Positions 9,098 through 19,477 of a stretch of 64,000 nucleotides of DNA are shown in pieces. The stretch is from Nitrosomonas sp. (GTDB lineage Bacteria > Pseudomonadota > Gammaproteobacteria > Burkholderiales > Nitrosomonadaceae), in NCBI RefSeq assembly GCF_020852615.1, contig NZ_JADZAJ010000005.1, positions 1 through 64,000 on the forward strand, in the 5' to 3' direction. The position numbers and the translations under genes are program-made. The notes beneath the pieces are model-generated. The model was not told where the DNA came from. It saw only the letters and a program-made list of their open reading frames with translations, and made no database searches. The stretch's first letter is position 1, and each line of letters begins with the position of its first letter.

Positions 9098-10021
9098 ATG
9101 CCCAAACCCACTTTTCAGGAAATTATCCTCACGCTTCAGCAATACTGGGCCCGGCAGGGTTGTGCGTTACTGCAACCTTACGATATGGAGGTTGGTGCCG
9201 GCACCAGCCATACCGCCACTTTCCTGCGTGCCATCGGGCCGGAACCCTGGCGCGCCGCTTATGTGCAGCCTTCCCGTCGCCCCAAAGATGGCCGCTATGG
9301 CGATAATCCCAATCGCCTGCAGCATTACTACCAGTTTCAGGTAGTGCTGAAACCGGCACCGCGCGATATTCTGGAGTTGTATTTTCATTCGTTACAGGTA
9401 CTGGGTCTGGATTTGCAGCAGAATGATGTGCGTCTGGTGGAAGACGACTGGGAAAATCCCACGCTTGGGGCCTGGGGGTTGGGCTGGGAAGTCTGGCTGA
9501 ATGGCATGGAAGTGACCCAGTTCACCTATTTTCAGCAGGTGGGTGGAATTAACTGCCGTCCGATCACAGGAGAAATCACTTACGGGCTGGAGCGGCTGGC
9601 CATGTATCTGCAGGGAGTGGAAAACGTGTTTGATCTGACCTGGACGGATGGGCTGACCTATGGTGATGTTTATCACCAGAACGAAGTGGAGCAGTCCACT
9701 TACAATTTTGAGCACAGTGATACCGGATTTTTGCTGCTCTCCTTTGGCAGACTGGAAGAACAGGCCAACCGGCTGATTGACGCACAGCTGGCGCTGCCTG
9801 CGTATGAACAGGTGCTGAAGGCCGCACATACTTTCAATCTGCTGGATGCACGCGGTGCAATTTCAGTGACCGAACGGGCGGCCTACATCGGCCGTATCCG
9901 CAATCTGTCACGCCGGGTGGCACAAGCCTATTACGATAGCCGCCTGCGTTTGCAACCGCCGTTTCCACTGGCGCCGCGCGAATGGGTTACTCAAACACTG
10001 GATCAGGCGGAGTCTGCGTAA
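9098..10021 (+). CDS. glyQ: Glycyl-tRNA synthetase alpha subunit
   Basis: A 307-residue catalytic subunit of the bacterial alpha2beta2-type glycyl-tRNA synthetase, which charges tRNA-Gly with glycine. The sequence matches the family from end to end: the N-terminal helix [17 protein letters not shown], the [15 protein letters not shown] active-site segment, [17 protein letters not shown], and the [20 protein letters not shown] motif. Length is as expected. The stop codon shares one base with the glyS start (TAATG), so the two subunits are translationally coupled. No clear Shine-Dalgarno precedes the ATG; the leader contains two copies of GTTTTTACG. Confidence 0.97.
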   Translation: MPKPTFQEIILTLQQYWARQGCALLQPYDMEVGAGTSHTATFLRAIGPEPWRAAYVQPSRRPKDGRYGDNPNRLQHYYQFQVVLKPAPRDILELYFHSLQVLGLDLQQNDVRLVEDDWENPTLGAWGLGWEVWLNGMEVTQFTYFQQVGGINCRPITGEITYGLERLAMYLQGVENVFDLTWTDGLTYGDVYHQNEVEQSTYNFEHSDTGFLLLSFGRLEEQANRLIDAQLALPAYEQVLKAAHTFNLLDARGAISVTERAAYIGRIRNLSRRVAQAYYDSRLRLQPPFPLAPREWVTQTLDQAESA

Positions 10022-12165
10022 TGACCGAAAATCTGTTAATTGAACTGTTGACTGAAGAACTGCCACCCAAATCACTGGATAAGCTGGGTAATGCGTTTGC
10101 CGCATCCATTGCCGACAGTCTGAAAAACCAGGCGCTCTCCACAGCAGATACCGTAGTCACAGCGTTTGCCTCACCCCGGCGACTGGCTGTACATCTGACA
10201 GCTGTTCCTGCACAGGCACCGGATCAAACCGTAGCGCTCAGGTTGATGCCAGTTGCAGTCGGGTTGGACGCGCAGGGCCAGCCGACGCCTGCGCTGCAAA
10301 AAAAACTGGCAGCACTGGGGCTGGGGGAGATTACCGCTACAGCACTCAGACGGGTGCAGGAAGGCAAAGCGGAAATGCTGTTCCTGGAACAGAACGTCAC
10401 CGGAATCCTGCTGGCAGCCGGATTGCAAAAGGCGGTGGATGAGGCGGTCCGCCAGCTGCCGGTTCCCAAAGTGATGACTTATCAGCTTGATGACGGCTGG
10501 GAGAATGTCCATTTTGTGCGACCGGTGCACGGACTGGTTGCGCTGCACGGGCAGCAGATCGTACCAGTCCGGGCTTTCGGGTTTGTTGCCGGAAGAACCA
10601 CCAGAGGGCATCGTTTTGAAGCCAGGCAGGCAATCCTGGAAATTGACCATGCCGATCATTACGCTGCTTTGCTGGAAACGGAAGGGGCTGTGATTCCGGG
10701 TTTCAGCCAGCGCCGTCACCGTATCAGAGAAGGGCTGGAAGCGGCAGCCGGTGCGGTACAGCTGCAATGTCTCAACGATGAGGCATTGCTGGATGAAGTG
10801 ACTGCACTGGTTGAGCATCCCAACATCCTGATGGGAACATTCCCGGCGGATTTTCTGGAAGTGCCGCAGGAATGCCTGATCTCGACCATGAAGATTAATC
10901 AGAAATATTTTCCGCTGCTGGATAGTGATGGAAAACTGACCCACCACTTTCTGATCGTCTCCAACATTACCCCGGCTGATCCGGGGCAGATCATCTCGGG
11001 TAATGAACGGGTGATTCGCTCGCGGCTGGCGGATGCCAGATTTTTCTTCGATCACGACCGTAAACGGACACTGGCTTCGCGCCTGCCGGATCTGGACAGG
11101 GTGATTTACCACCACCAGCTGGGTTCACAGGGTGAACGTACCCGTTATGTACGTGCACTGGCGAGAATCATCGGGCAATTGTTGGGTGACAGCAATTTGT
11201 CCGCACAGGCAGATCAGGCTGCAATGCTGGCCAAAGCAGATCTGCTGACCGATATGGTTGGGGAATTTCCCGAGCTGCAGGGCATCATGGGGCGCTATTA
11301 CGCCCGGCTTGAAGGTATGGATGAAACCATTGCCTTTGCTATTGAGGATCACTACAAACCGCGCTTTGCCGGAGATGTCCTGCCGCGCAGCATGACGGGA
11401 ATCTGCGTGGCGCTGGCAGACAAGCTGGAAACGCTGATCAGCCTGTTCAGCATAGGTCAGCTGCCAACGGGCGATAAAGACCCGTACGCCCTGCGGCGGC
11501 ATGCGCTGGGTGTTATCCGTATCCTGATCGAAAAAGATCTGCCGGTCGGGCTGGACGTGCTGATTTCGCGCGCAGCGGATGTGCTGCAGGATGCGACCAT
11601 TGGAGATCAGGGGGCAGGTACGAATCATGCCCGCCCGGTAACACCGGCACTGGTACAGCAGCTGCAGGATTTCTTCTACGACCGCCTTGCCGGTAGCCTG
11701 CGCGATCAGGGCTATACCGTTCAGGAAGTGGACGCTGTTCTGAATCTGCGGCCTTCACTGCTGTGTGAAATCCCCCGGCGGCTGGCTGCGGTGCGTGCAT
11801 TTGCCGCTCTGCCCGAGGCAGCCAGTCTGGCGGCAGCCAATAAACGGGTCGGCAATATCCTCAAAAAATCGGCATTTGATGCCACCATTGGAATTGATGA
11901 AACCTGTTTGCAGGCCCCGGCCGAGATTGCCCTGTATCGTGCGTTATCTGCAATAGAAACGGATACCCGGCATGCTTTTCAGAAAGGGGATTATGTGACT
12001 GCCCTGCAAATTCTGGCTGCCCTGAAAGCGCCGGTTGATACTTTTTTCGATCAGGTAATGGTGAATGATGAAAATGAGGCACTGCGCCGCAATCGCCTGG
12101 CGCTGCTGATTGCTTTGCAGGTAACGATGAATCGCGTCGCCGATATTTCCCGGCTGGCTGCCTGA
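10021..12165 (+). CDS. glyS: Glycyl-tRNA synthetase beta subunit
   Basis: A 714-residue partner of GlyQ that recognises and binds tRNA-Gly. It starts with the family signature LLIELLTEELPPKSLDKL. The middle contains an HD-like region (about 330-480), and the C-terminal part is an anticodon-binding helical domain. The ATG at 10021 overlaps the glyQ stop by one base; the open frame extends 13 codons further upstream but only into glyQ. Length is close to the usual 690-720 residues. gmhB follows after 22 bp, so the four genes glyQ-glyS-gmhB-plsC could form one transcript, an order found in many betaproteobacteria. Confidence 0.96.
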   Translation: MTENLLIELLTEELPPKSLDKLGNAFAASIADSLKNQALSTADTVVTAFASPRRLAVHLTAVPAQAPDQTVALRLMPVAVGLDAQGQPTPALQKKLAALGLGEITATALRRVQEGKAEMLFLEQNVTGILLAAGLQKAVDEAVRQLPVPKVMTYQLDDGWENVHFVRPVHGLVALHGQQIVPVRAFGFVAGRTTRGHRFEARQAILEIDHADHYAALLETEGAVIPGFSQRRHRIREGLEAAAGAVQLQCLNDEALLDEVTALVEHPNILMGTFPADFLEVPQECLISTMKINQKYFPLLDSDGKLTHHFLIVSNITPADPGQIISGNERVIRSRLADARFFFDHDRKRTLASRLPDLDRVIYHHQLGSQGERTRYVRALARIIGQLLGDSNLSAQADQAAMLAKADLLTDMVGEFPELQGIMGRYYARLEGMDETIAFAIEDHYKPRFAGDVLPRSMTGICVALADKLETLISLFSIGQLPTGDKDPYALRRHALGVIRILIEKDLPVGLDVLISRAADVLQDATIGDQGAGTNHARPVTPALVQQLQDFFYDRLAGSLRDQGYTVQEVDAVLNLRPSLLCEIPRRLAAVRAFAALPEAASLAAANKRVGNILKKSAFDATIGIDETCLQAPAEIALYRALSAIETDTRHAFQKGDYVTALQILAALKAPVDTFFDQVMVNDENEALRRNRLALLIALQVTMNRVADISRLAA

Positions 12166-12187
12166 TGAATTTCAGAACAGACTGTTA

Positions 12188-12730
12188 ATGAAGCTGATTA
12201 TTCTCGACCAGAACGGTGTGATCAATCAGGGAAGCGATACCTGTATCAAAACACCTGATGAATGGAAACCCATTCCAGGCAGCTTGCAGGCGATTGCACG
12301 GCTGACTCATGCCGGTTATCGGGTAGTGACCGCAACCAACCAGTCCGGAATCGGGCGCAGTCTGATTGACATGACGACTTTCAATGCAATCAACGACAAA
12401 ATGATCCGTGCAGTACAACAGGCAGGCGGACGGATTGATTCCCTGTTTTTCTGTCCGCATACACAGCATGACAAATGCACCTGCCGCAAGCCGGGGATTG
12501 GCATGTTCAGAGAAATCCGGCAGCGCTACGGTATTGAACTCAGTCAGGTACCCGCTGTGGGCGATTCCCTGCGTGATCTGCAGGCGGCTGCCAAAGCGGG
12601 TGCGATTCCGGTACTGGTACTGACCGGCAAGGGCCGGACAACACAGATAAGCGGTGATTTGCCTGCAGGGACACAAATTTACCCGAATCTTGCCGCTGTG
12701 GCAGATCACCTCGAAATGCAGGTATTGTAA
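12188..12730 (+). CDS. gmhB: D-glycero-beta-D-manno-heptose-1,7-bisphosphate 7-phosphatase, altered motif I
   Basis: A 180-residue HAD-superfamily phosphatase of the LPS heptose pathway. It removes the C7 phosphate before nucleotide activation of the heptose. Motif II (TATNQSG), the zinc-binding CPHTQHDKCTC loop, the Lys in CRKPG and motif IV (VGDSLRDL) are all present. Motif I reads LDQNGVIN rather than the usual LDRDGVIN. The nucleophile Asp7 is kept, but position 9, normally the general acid/base Asp, is Asn. The codons GAC CAG AAC read clearly. This may lower or change activity. plsC overlaps its stop by one base (TAATG). Confidence 0.88.
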   Translation: MKLIILDQNGVINQGSDTCIKTPDEWKPIPGSLQAIARLTHAGYRVVTATNQSGIGRSLIDMTTFNAINDKMIRAVQQAGGRIDSLFFCPHTQHDKCTCRKPGIGMFREIRQRYGIELSQVPAVGDSLRDLQAAAKAGAIPVLVLTGKGRTTQISGDLPAGTQIYPNLAAVADHLEMQVL

Positions 12731-13455
12731 TGGCTGGATTACGTTCCCTGATTTATCTGCTGCTGCAGGCGATCATTACTCCGCCATATGCGCTGTTTGC
12801 ACTGATGTGTTTTCCGCTGCCCCCTCATTCCCGCTATCAGGTTACCTACGGCTGGACCCGGCTGATGCTGTTCATGCTGCGCACCATCTGCGGGCTGCGT
12901 TACGAGGTGCTGGGACGGGAGAATATCCCGGATCAGCCGTCGATCATCCTTTCCAAGCACCAGTCTGCCTGGGAAACACTGGCGCTGCAGCAGATTTTTC
13001 CACCACAAGTGTGGGTGCTGAAAAAAGAGCTGTTGCGTATTCCATTCTTTGGCTGGGGGCTCGCCATGACCAGCCCGATCGCGATCGACCGCAGTGCCGG
13101 TAAAGCAGCGCTGGAGCAGATCGTGGAACAGGGAAAAGAACGGTTGCAGCAAAATTTCTGGATCGTTGTTTTTCCGGAAGGAACACGTATTCCACCGGGT
13201 AAAAAAGGCAAATACCGTATCGGTGGCGCCTGGCTGGCGGTACATACCGGTGCGCTGGTTGTACCGGTAGCGCATAACGCCGGTGAATTCTGGGGCAGAA
13301 ACGCCTTCATCAAATATCCCGGCACCATCACGCTGAGTATCGGCCGGCCAATCGACCCAAACGGGCGCGAAGCTGCTGAACTGATGGCACAGGCGGAAAC
13401 CTGGATCGAGGCCGAAACCGCACGCATCAGCCGATCGGCAGGGCCAGCCGGATAG
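12730..13455 (+). CDS. PlsC-type 1-acylglycerol-3-phosphate acyltransferase
   Basis: A 241-residue membrane-associated acyltransferase. The N-terminal hydrophobic segment (about 5-30) anchors it. The catalytic motif is HQSAWE (His77, Glu82), an HX4E form of the usual HX4D that is common in this proteobacterial subgroup. FPEGTR (148-153) binds the glycerol phosphate. It probably transfers a fatty acyl group to lysophosphatidic acid to make phosphatidic acid; other lyso-lipid substrates are possible. Its ATG overlaps the gmhB stop, suggesting coupled translation. It ends the glyQS-gmhB-plsC group and is followed by a hairpin. Confidence 0.9.
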   Translation: MAGLRSLIYLLLQAIITPPYALFALMCFPLPPHSRYQVTYGWTRLMLFMLRTICGLRYEVLGRENIPDQPSIILSKHQSAWETLALQQIFPPQVWVLKKELLRIPFFGWGLAMTSPIAIDRSAGKAALEQIVEQGKERLQQNFWIVVFPEGTRIPPGKKGKYRIGGAWLAVHTGALVVPVAHNAGEFWGRNAFIKYPGTITLSIGRPIDPNGREAAELMAQAETWIEAETARISRSAGPAG

Positions 13456-13503
13456 CCGCACAGCAACCTCAGGTTTTCTCTCCTCTCCCACTGATTGAAA
13501 TAA

Positions 13504-13527
13504 CCTGCCTTCGCTGCCACAGGCAGG
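13504..13527 (+). terminator. Hairpin after plsC, weak terminator candidate
   Basis: A 6-bp GC-rich stem (CCTGCC / GGCAGG) with a 12-nt loop lies 48 bp past the plsC stop and is followed by GGTATTATTTAAT. The T-run is interrupted, so termination efficiency is uncertain. It marks a natural boundary before the next gene, which has its own strong ribosome binding site. Confidence 0.4.
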
Positions 13528-13614
13528 GGTATTATTTAATCAGCATTGTTTGACCGGATTCAAGCCACCCGGCTCCGATAGAAAACAAGGTGATTCAGAC
13601 AAGGAGGGTAAATC

Positions 13615-16056
13615 ATGGCTACAGAAAAACGGAGTTCCCATTCCACCAGCAGCAAATCAGTCGGCAGCAAATCAACTGACAGAGGAAAGACCGGACAACC
13701 CGGCGCCGGGCACATCAGCCCCTTTGCTGAATTTTCCCGTGCTGCAGCCGGTTTGCCCGCAGAATTCCCGTCGATCCTGAACAAGGAAGGCAGTTCACCG
13801 GAAATCGGTACGGTAGTGTATATCCACGGGATCGGGAATAAACCTGTGGCATCCGTCCTGAAGTGCCAATGGGATACAGCCCTGTTTGGATCTCCCATGG
13901 GGGATCGTACCCGTATGGCATACTGGGTGGATCGCAACCGTTACCCCAGGCCGGAAGAAGGCAGCTGTGCCGATAAGGATACCCTTCCGGCAGATATGGA
14001 GGGGACGGATATACAGGCACTTGCAGAAAATAAGCTGGAATCGGAAATCAAACTGAGTGCTGCTGAACGCAAAATCATGGATGCTTTGGAAAAGCATCTG
14101 CGTGCAGAAGAAAAGCAGCCTGGCGATGTCGGTATCAAAGTATTACCCCTGCCGGAAAGTATGCGATTGTGGATCACCCGGCGGATTACCAGACTGTTTC
14201 TCAGAGATGTACAGGATTTCTTTTTTGATGAGAACAAGCGCAACCGGATGGTGCAATCACTGCGGGATCGTCTGGATGTGGGGGGCGGGCCCTTCATTGT
14301 GGTTGCCCACAGTCAGGGGTCGATGATTGCTTATCACGTACTGCGCCAGTTGCAGAAAGCTGACTGTGATGTGCGCCTGTTTATTACCATCGGATCACCG
14401 CTGGGTATTCAGGAGGTGCAGGATGTGCTCGGCAGGATTGATCCGGGTAAACCGCTGGCTGTACCGGAATGCGTGGATCGCTGGCTGAATGTGGCTGAAC
14501 GTCTTGATCCGGTCGCACTTGATTCACATCTCGAAAATGATTATCAACCCAACAGTCGGGGTATAACAGTCCGGGATTACACCGGCCTGATGATCAATCC
14601 TGACTGGGAATCCAATCCGCATTCGGGTACAGGCTATCTTTCACTCGATATCGTGCGCCAGACCGTGCGCGAGGTGGCCGGGCCGACTTTCAGCAACCCG
14701 GTTGGCCGCAATATCCTGATGAAGGATCTGGTCGATAACATTGAAGACAGCCGCCGTGAACAGCGGCATCCGACGCTGATCCAGCTGGTATCGGATGACC
14801 GTGAAGCTGATTCGCTTGATGAGGTGCGCCAGCGCCTCGGAAAACTGATCGAGGATGTGCTGGTTTTCAATAATGCCAGGCCGGAGGAAGGGCGTATCCA
14901 GCTCATGCGCCGTTTTATTTCAGCGGATCTGACCCGGAGCGAAATCGAAGAATTGCGTTCACATTGCAGCGCACTGAAAATTGATCGCGTATGGCGCAAT
15001 GCTGTCAAGCGCACGCTGTTGTACCAGTCGGCACATACCATCCAGGTGCATCCGGCCAATCTTGGCTATGGCGCCTGTGGAAAAAATATTGCTTGGGCGG
15101 TACTCGATACCGGCATTGCTGCCGGTCATCCGCATTTCGAGCAATATAAAAATGTGGTGGCACAATGGGATTGCACGTGTAATGGCAGTCCGAAACAGCT
15201 GAAACCAGGGGATAAAGGCTTCGACACGCTGGACGGCAATGGTCATGGTACGCATGTTGCCGCCACCATTGCCGGTACGCTGACCTTGCCGCGTGATGAG
15301 AAGGATAAATCTGAGCTCACTTTGCAGGGAATGGCGCCTGAAGCCAGACTGTATGGCTTTAAAGTCCTCAAAGACAATGGCAGCGGGGAAGATGCCTTCA
15401 TCATCAAGGCGCTTGATACCATTGCGGAACTGAATGAACGTGCCGGAAAACTGGTTATCCACGGCGTGAATCTCAGTTTGGGTGGCAATTTTGATCCAAG
15501 CGTGTTCGGTTGCGGCCATACACCACTATGCCAGGAATTGCGGCGACTCTGGCGGCAAGGGGTGCTGGTGTGCCTGGCAGCCGGCAATGAAGGCTATGCA
15601 CTGCTCGATTCCGCCAGCGGCGTTATCCCGGCAAACATGGATCTTTCCATCGGGGATCCGGCCAACCTTGAAGACGCCATTGCCGTGGGTTCGGTACATA
15701 AAACCAATCCGCATACCTACGGTGTTTCCTATTTTTCCTCACGCGGCCCGACTGCAGATGGACGCATGAAACCGGATCTGGTCGCGCCGGGTGAAAATAT
15801 TCTTTCAGCCCGTCATCAATGGCCAAAGAAAAAACTGACTGTGCGCAATGCCTATGTGGAAATGAGTGGTACCAGCATGGCGACTCCGCACGTCTCGGGA
15901 CTGCTTGCCGCTTTCCTCTCGGCACGCCGTGAATTTGTGGGTTACCCGGATCGTGTCAAGGCACTGCTGCTGCAGTATTGCACCGACCTTAACCGTGACC
16001 CGTACATTCAGGGCAAAGGTATGCCTAATCTGGTGAAAATGATCATGAACACATGA
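13615..16056 (+). CDS. Alpha/beta-hydrolase fused to a subtilisin-family (S8) serine protease
   Basis: An 813-residue protein with two hydrolase modules. The N-terminal half carries an alpha/beta-hydrolase: [10 protein letters not shown] at about 65-74 (oxyanion loop) and AHSQGS with nucleophile Ser233. The C-terminal half (about 480-805) is a complete S8 domain with the triad Asp498 (VLDTGI), His544 (NGHGTHVA), Ser754 (GTSMATPH) and oxyanion Asn658 (AAGNEG). The first ~45 residues are Ser/Thr-rich and polar; no signal peptide or membrane helix is visible, so it is probably cytosolic. A near-perfect ribosome binding site, AAGGAGGGT, lies at 13601. No propeptide-like domain is obvious. Neighbours (plsC, pgi) give no functional clue. 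Substrates are unknown; the protease may act on its own hydrolase part or on another protein. Confidence 0.88.
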   Translation: MATEKRSSHSTSSKSVGSKSTDRGKTGQPGAGHISPFAEFSRAAAGLPAEFPSILNKEGSSPEIGTVVYIHGIGNKPVASVLKCQWDTALFGSPMGDRTRMAYWVDRNRYPRPEEGSCADKDTLPADMEGTDIQALAENKLESEIKLSAAERKIMDALEKHLRAEEKQPGDVGIKVLPLPESMRLWITRRITRLFLRDVQDFFFDENKRNRMVQSLRDRLDVGGGPFIVVAHSQGSMIAYHVLRQLQKADCDVRLFITIGSPLGIQEVQDVLGRIDPGKPLAVPECVDRWLNVAERLDPVALDSHLENDYQPNSRGITVRDYTGLMINPDWESNPHSGTGYLSLDIVRQTVREVAGPTFSNPVGRNILMKDLVDNIEDSRREQRHPTLIQLVSDDREADSLDEVRQRLGKLIEDVLVFNNARPEEGRIQLMRRFISADLTRSEIEELRSHCSALKIDRVWRNAVKRTLLYQSAHTIQVHPANLGYGACGKNIAWAVLDTGIAAGHPHFEQYKNVVAQWDCTCNGSPKQLKPGDKGFDTLDGNGHGTHVAATIAGTLTLPRDEKDKSELTLQGMAPEARLYGFKVLKDNGSGEDAFIIKALDTIAELNERAGKLVIHGVNLSLGGNFDPSVFGCGHTPLCQELRRLWRQGVLVCLAAGNEGYALLDSASGVIPANMDLSIGDPANLEDAIAVGSVHKTNPHTYGVSYFSSRGPTADGRMKPDLVAPGENILSARHQWPKKKLTVRNAYVEMSGTSMATPHVSGLLAAFLSARREFVGYPDRVKALLLQYCTDLNRDPYIQGKGMPNLVKMIMNT

Positions 16057-16112
16057 TCAGATATCCGTAAAAATCTGGTGGTGTCTGACTGCCTGTAAAT
16101 CAGAGAACAGAT

Positions 16113-18413
16113 ATGAACAAGTTGTGTGGAACACATGCATGGAAAGCGTTACAGGCACATTACTCCACATTCCGGAAAACACATCTGCGCGAGCTGTTTG
16201 CGCAGGATGCGGAACGTGCCGGACGGTATGTCGTGGAGGCGGCAGACTGGCGTCTGGATTATTCCAGACATCGTATTGGCGATGAAACACTGAAGTTACT
16301 GTTTGGGCTGGCACGTGAACGCAAACTGGAAGCGCAGCGTGACGCCATGTTTGCCGGCAAGGCTGTTAATACCACTGAACAGCGTGCTGCATTGCACATT
16401 GCATTACGTGCACCTGCCGATGCAGTCATCAATACGGCCGGTGTAAATGTGGTGCCGGGAGTACATGCAGTGCTCAAACGCATGGCGGAGTGTGCTGAAT
16501 CGATCCGTGCGGGCAGCTGGAAAGGTTATAGCGGCCGTCCTGTCCGTAACATTGTCAACATTGGTATTGGTGGGTCCAATCTGGGTCCGGCGATGGCGTT
16601 CGAAGCATTGCGTTATTACAGTGATCGCAAACTGCAGCTGCGCTTTGTTTCCAATGTTGATGGCACGGATTTTACTGAAGCTGTATATGGGTTGCGACCG
16701 GAGGAAACACTGTTCATCGTTGCTTCCAAAACGTTTACCACTCTTGAGACCATGACTAATGCGCACACTGCCCGTAATTGGTTACAGGCAGTGGCCGGGC
16801 GTGACGAAAAGAAGATTGCGCCACATTTTGTGGCGCTTTCAACCAATGAAAAGGCTGTCAACGATTTTGGCATTCCTTCCAAACAGATGTTCGGCTTCCA
16901 GGATTGGGTGGGAGGGCGCTATTCCATGGATTCCGCCATTGGTCTGTCCACCATGATTGCCATCGGGCCGAAAGCTTTTCACGACATGCTGGCCGGTTTT
17001 CACGCCATGGATGAACATTTCCGTACCGCGCCGCTTGAACAGAATATGCCAGCTGTCATGGGGCTGCTGAACGTATGGTATGCAGATTTTTTTGAGACAG
17101 GTACGGTTGCAGTTTTACCTTATGCGCACTATCTCAAACACTTTCCTGCCTACCTGCAGCAGCTCGCCATGGAATCCAACGGTAAACATGTGACGCTGGA
17201 CGGGAAGCAGACGGATTACCACACGGGCCCCATATTCTGGGGAGAGCCGGGTACCAATGGGCAGCATTCTTTTTACCAGCTGATTCATCAGGGGACTCAT
17301 CTGATTCCCTGTGATTTCATTGCTTTTGCCGAAGCACTCAATCCGGTTGGACGTCATCAGGATCTACTGTTTGCCAACGTGATAGCGCAGGCGGAAGCGC
17401 TTGCCATGGGTAAAACACTGGCGGAAGTGCGGCAGGAAGGTGTGTCAGCCAGGCTGGCACCGCATAAAGTCATGGAGGGCAATCGGCCATCGAGCCTGCT
17501 GTTTGCCAGACGGCTTACCCCGGCTGCACTGGGCGCGCTGGTGGCGCTCTATGAACACAGTGTCTTTACACAAGCTGCGATCTGGAATACCAATCCGTTT
17601 GATCAATGGGGAGTAGAGCTTGGCAAGAAGCTGGCTGCACGCATTGTGGAAGAAATCGAATCACCTGATACCAGACTCGCACATGATGCTTCAACCAATG
17701 CCGCAATTGACTGGTACCGCCATGCTCGTCAGGATACCATTCCAGAGAAGTCCCAGCCGTGTCGTGTACTGGTGCTGGATGTGGGGGGAAGCAGTGTCAA
17801 GGTCAAAATAACCGGCATGAAATCAAGGATCAAAATTGCCTTCGGACCGGAGATGACCCCGGTTTTTATGCTTGAACAGCTAAAAAAACACTTATGTGAT
17901 TATCGTTATGATGTAGTGAGTATTGGCTTCCCGGCACTGGTTATGCGCGGACGCATTGCCAATGAGCCTGCCAATCTCGGCAGCGGATGGGTGGGGTTTA
18001 ATTTTGCCGAAGCATTTGGCTGCCCGGTCAGAGTCGTTAACGATGCAGCCATGCAGGCACTGGGCAGCTATGAAGGAGGAAAAATGCTGTTCCTTGGCCT
18101 TGGTACCGGTTTAGGCTCCGCCATGATCATAGATGGGCACATTGAGCCGATGGAGCTCGCTCACCTTCCGTACAAACGCCATACCTATGAATACTACGTT
18201 GGGAAACAGGCGCTTGAGCGTTTGGGAAAACGTAAATGGCGAGCCGAGGTATATGCTGAAATAGAGGTGCTGCGTACAGCGCTCGAACCTGACTATATCG
18301 TACTGGGCGGAGGGAATGCACGGCTTCTGAAGGAGCTGCCGGCTAATGTGCGCCGTGGTGGTAACGCCAATGCATTCACCGGTGGTTTTCGTTTGTGGGA
18401 GAGTGAAATATGA
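16113..18413 (+). CDS. pgi: Phosphoglucose isomerase fused to a ROK/polyphosphate-glucokinase-like domain
   Basis: A 766-residue fusion. Residues 1-~540 are a full-length Pgi that interconverts glucose-6-P and fructose-6-P. It shows the [10 protein letters not shown] sugar-phosphate loop, Glu378 in GEPGTNGQH, His in NPVGRHQ and Lys505 in WGVELGK. After a short linker, residues ~550-766 form an ASKHA sugar kinase: phosphate-1 loop LDVGGSSVK (Asp556), VVNDA with the likely catalytic Asp644, phosphate-2 loop GLGTGLGSA and adenosine-side VLGGGN. It lacks the zinc-binding CxCGxxGC motif of most ROK proteins, as actinobacterial polyphosphate glucokinases do. The fused enzyme could turn glucose plus ATP or polyphosphate into fructose-6-P or feed zwf. 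The stop overlaps gnd by 4 nt. Confidence 0.93.
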   Translation: MNKLCGTHAWKALQAHYSTFRKTHLRELFAQDAERAGRYVVEAADWRLDYSRHRIGDETLKLLFGLARERKLEAQRDAMFAGKAVNTTEQRAALHIALRAPADAVINTAGVNVVPGVHAVLKRMAECAESIRAGSWKGYSGRPVRNIVNIGIGGSNLGPAMAFEALRYYSDRKLQLRFVSNVDGTDFTEAVYGLRPEETLFIVASKTFTTLETMTNAHTARNWLQAVAGRDEKKIAPHFVALSTNEKAVNDFGIPSKQMFGFQDWVGGRYSMDSAIGLSTMIAIGPKAFHDMLAGFHAMDEHFRTAPLEQNMPAVMGLLNVWYADFFETGTVAVLPYAHYLKHFPAYLQQLAMESNGKHVTLDGKQTDYHTGPIFWGEPGTNGQHSFYQLIHQGTHLIPCDFIAFAEALNPVGRHQDLLFANVIAQAEALAMGKTLAEVRQEGVSARLAPHKVMEGNRPSSLLFARRLTPAALGALVALYEHSVFTQAAIWNTNPFDQWGVELGKKLAARIVEEIESPDTRLAHDASTNAAIDWYRHARQDTIPEKSQPCRVLVLDVGGSSVKVKITGMKSRIKIAFGPEMTPVFMLEQLKKHLCDYRYDVVSIGFPALVMRGRIANEPANLGSGWVGFNFAEAFGCPVRVVNDAAMQALGSYEGGKMLFLGLGTGLGSAMIIDGHIEPMELAHLPYKRHTYEYYVGKQALERLGKRKWRAEVYAEIEVLRTALEPDYIVLGGGNARLLKELPANVRRGGNANAFTGGFRLWESEI

Positions 18414-19465
18414 GTAATTCGGTAAATTCTGGTAACACATTGCAACTCGGTTTTGTTGGATTGGGGCGAATGGGTCTTAACATGGTGGAACGATTGCAGA
18501 AAACCGGTATAAGTTGCGTGGCATTTGACACCAGCCCCGAAGCGCGTACTGCTGCCGTCAGATCAGGAGCAGGAATCGCTGTTTCACTCAATGATCTGGT
18601 CAGTAAACTTGCTTCACCACGCGCAGTCTGGTTGATGTTGCCAACTGCGGTGGTGGATGAAGTGCTTGAAACACTGGCACCTATGCTCGATGCTGGTGAT
18701 ATTGTGATTGACGGAGGGAATTCGCACTATGTGGCAGACCAGCGCCGTGCCATGTCACTTGCAACCAGACAGATTCATTATGTGGATGTGGGTGTCAGTG
18801 GTGGAGTATGGGGTCGCGAGCGTGGCTATTGCCAGATGATCGGCGGACCGGATGCAGCCTGTCAGTACCTCGAACCTGTGTTCCGCGCATTGGCGCCGGG
18901 TGTACAGGCTGCACCACGTTCATCAGGTCGAAGCGGTGATCCGACACCTGCCGAACTGGGTTATCTGCATTGTGGCCAGAATGGTGCCGGACATTTCGTC
19001 AAGATGGTACATAACGGCATAGAGTATGGGTTAATGGCAGCCTATGCTGAAGGCCTGAATATCCTGCATCATGCAAATATCGGAAATATTCAGCAAGAAA
19101 CGAACGCTGAAACTACACCGCTCGAACATCCCGAACGCTACCAGTACGATTTTCCGCTCGATGACATAGTGGAACTGTGGCGGCGTGGCAGTGTGATTGG
19201 GTCCTGGCTGCTGGATTTGACAGCTATCGAAATGAATGAGGACAGGAAACTCTCACATTACACCGGGCGCGTGTCTGATTCTGGTGAAGGACGCTGGACA
19301 GTGCTCGCAGCAACTGAGGAAGGCGTCCCGGCGCCAGTGCTCACCGCAGCGTTATTCGGCCGTTTCTCATCACGTGGTCACGATGAATTTGCTGACAAGG
19401 TGATGTCTGCAATGCGTCACGGATTTGGCGGGCATATCGAAAAAGCCACTTCAGATAACAGGTAA
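18410..19465 (+). CDS. gnd: 6-phosphogluconate dehydrogenase, decarboxylating (short type)
   Basis: A 351-residue enzyme oxidising 6-phosphogluconate to ribulose-5-phosphate and CO2. The N-terminal Rossmann loop is [16 protein letters not shown] (about 14-29), followed by the substrate-binding DGGNSHY and [21 protein letters not shown], and the catalytic Lys/His region [12 protein letters not shown]. It is the short class of about 300-350 residues, which in characterised members often prefers NAD+. Its ATG overlaps the pgi-kinase stop (ATGA) and zwf starts 12 bp after it. The operon thus places the two dehydrogenases of the oxidative pentose phosphate path behind a glucose-phosphorylating isomerase; no 6-phosphogluconolactonase gene is visible in the window. 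Confidence 0.93.
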   Translation: MSNSVNSGNTLQLGFVGLGRMGLNMVERLQKTGISCVAFDTSPEARTAAVRSGAGIAVSLNDLVSKLASPRAVWLMLPTAVVDEVLETLAPMLDAGDIVIDGGNSHYVADQRRAMSLATRQIHYVDVGVSGGVWGRERGYCQMIGGPDAACQYLEPVFRALAPGVQAAPRSSGRSGDPTPAELGYLHCGQNGAGHFVKMVHNGIEYGLMAAYAEGLNILHHANIGNIQQETNAETTPLEHPERYQYDFPLDDIVELWRRGSVIGSWLLDLTAIEMNEDRKLSHYTGRVSDSGEGRWTVLAATEEGVPAPVLTAALFGRFSSRGHDEFADKVMSAMRHGFGGHIEKATSDNR

Positions 19466-19477
19466 AGGGGAAAGATC

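Noticed and set aside
10171-11115. 314-codon minus-strand open frame within glyS
   Set aside because: It is antisense to a clear glyS gene and has no recognisable domain.
12739-13491. 250-codon minus-strand open frame opposite plsC
   Set aside because: It is antisense to a complete acyltransferase with all motifs; its composition is that of a shadow frame.
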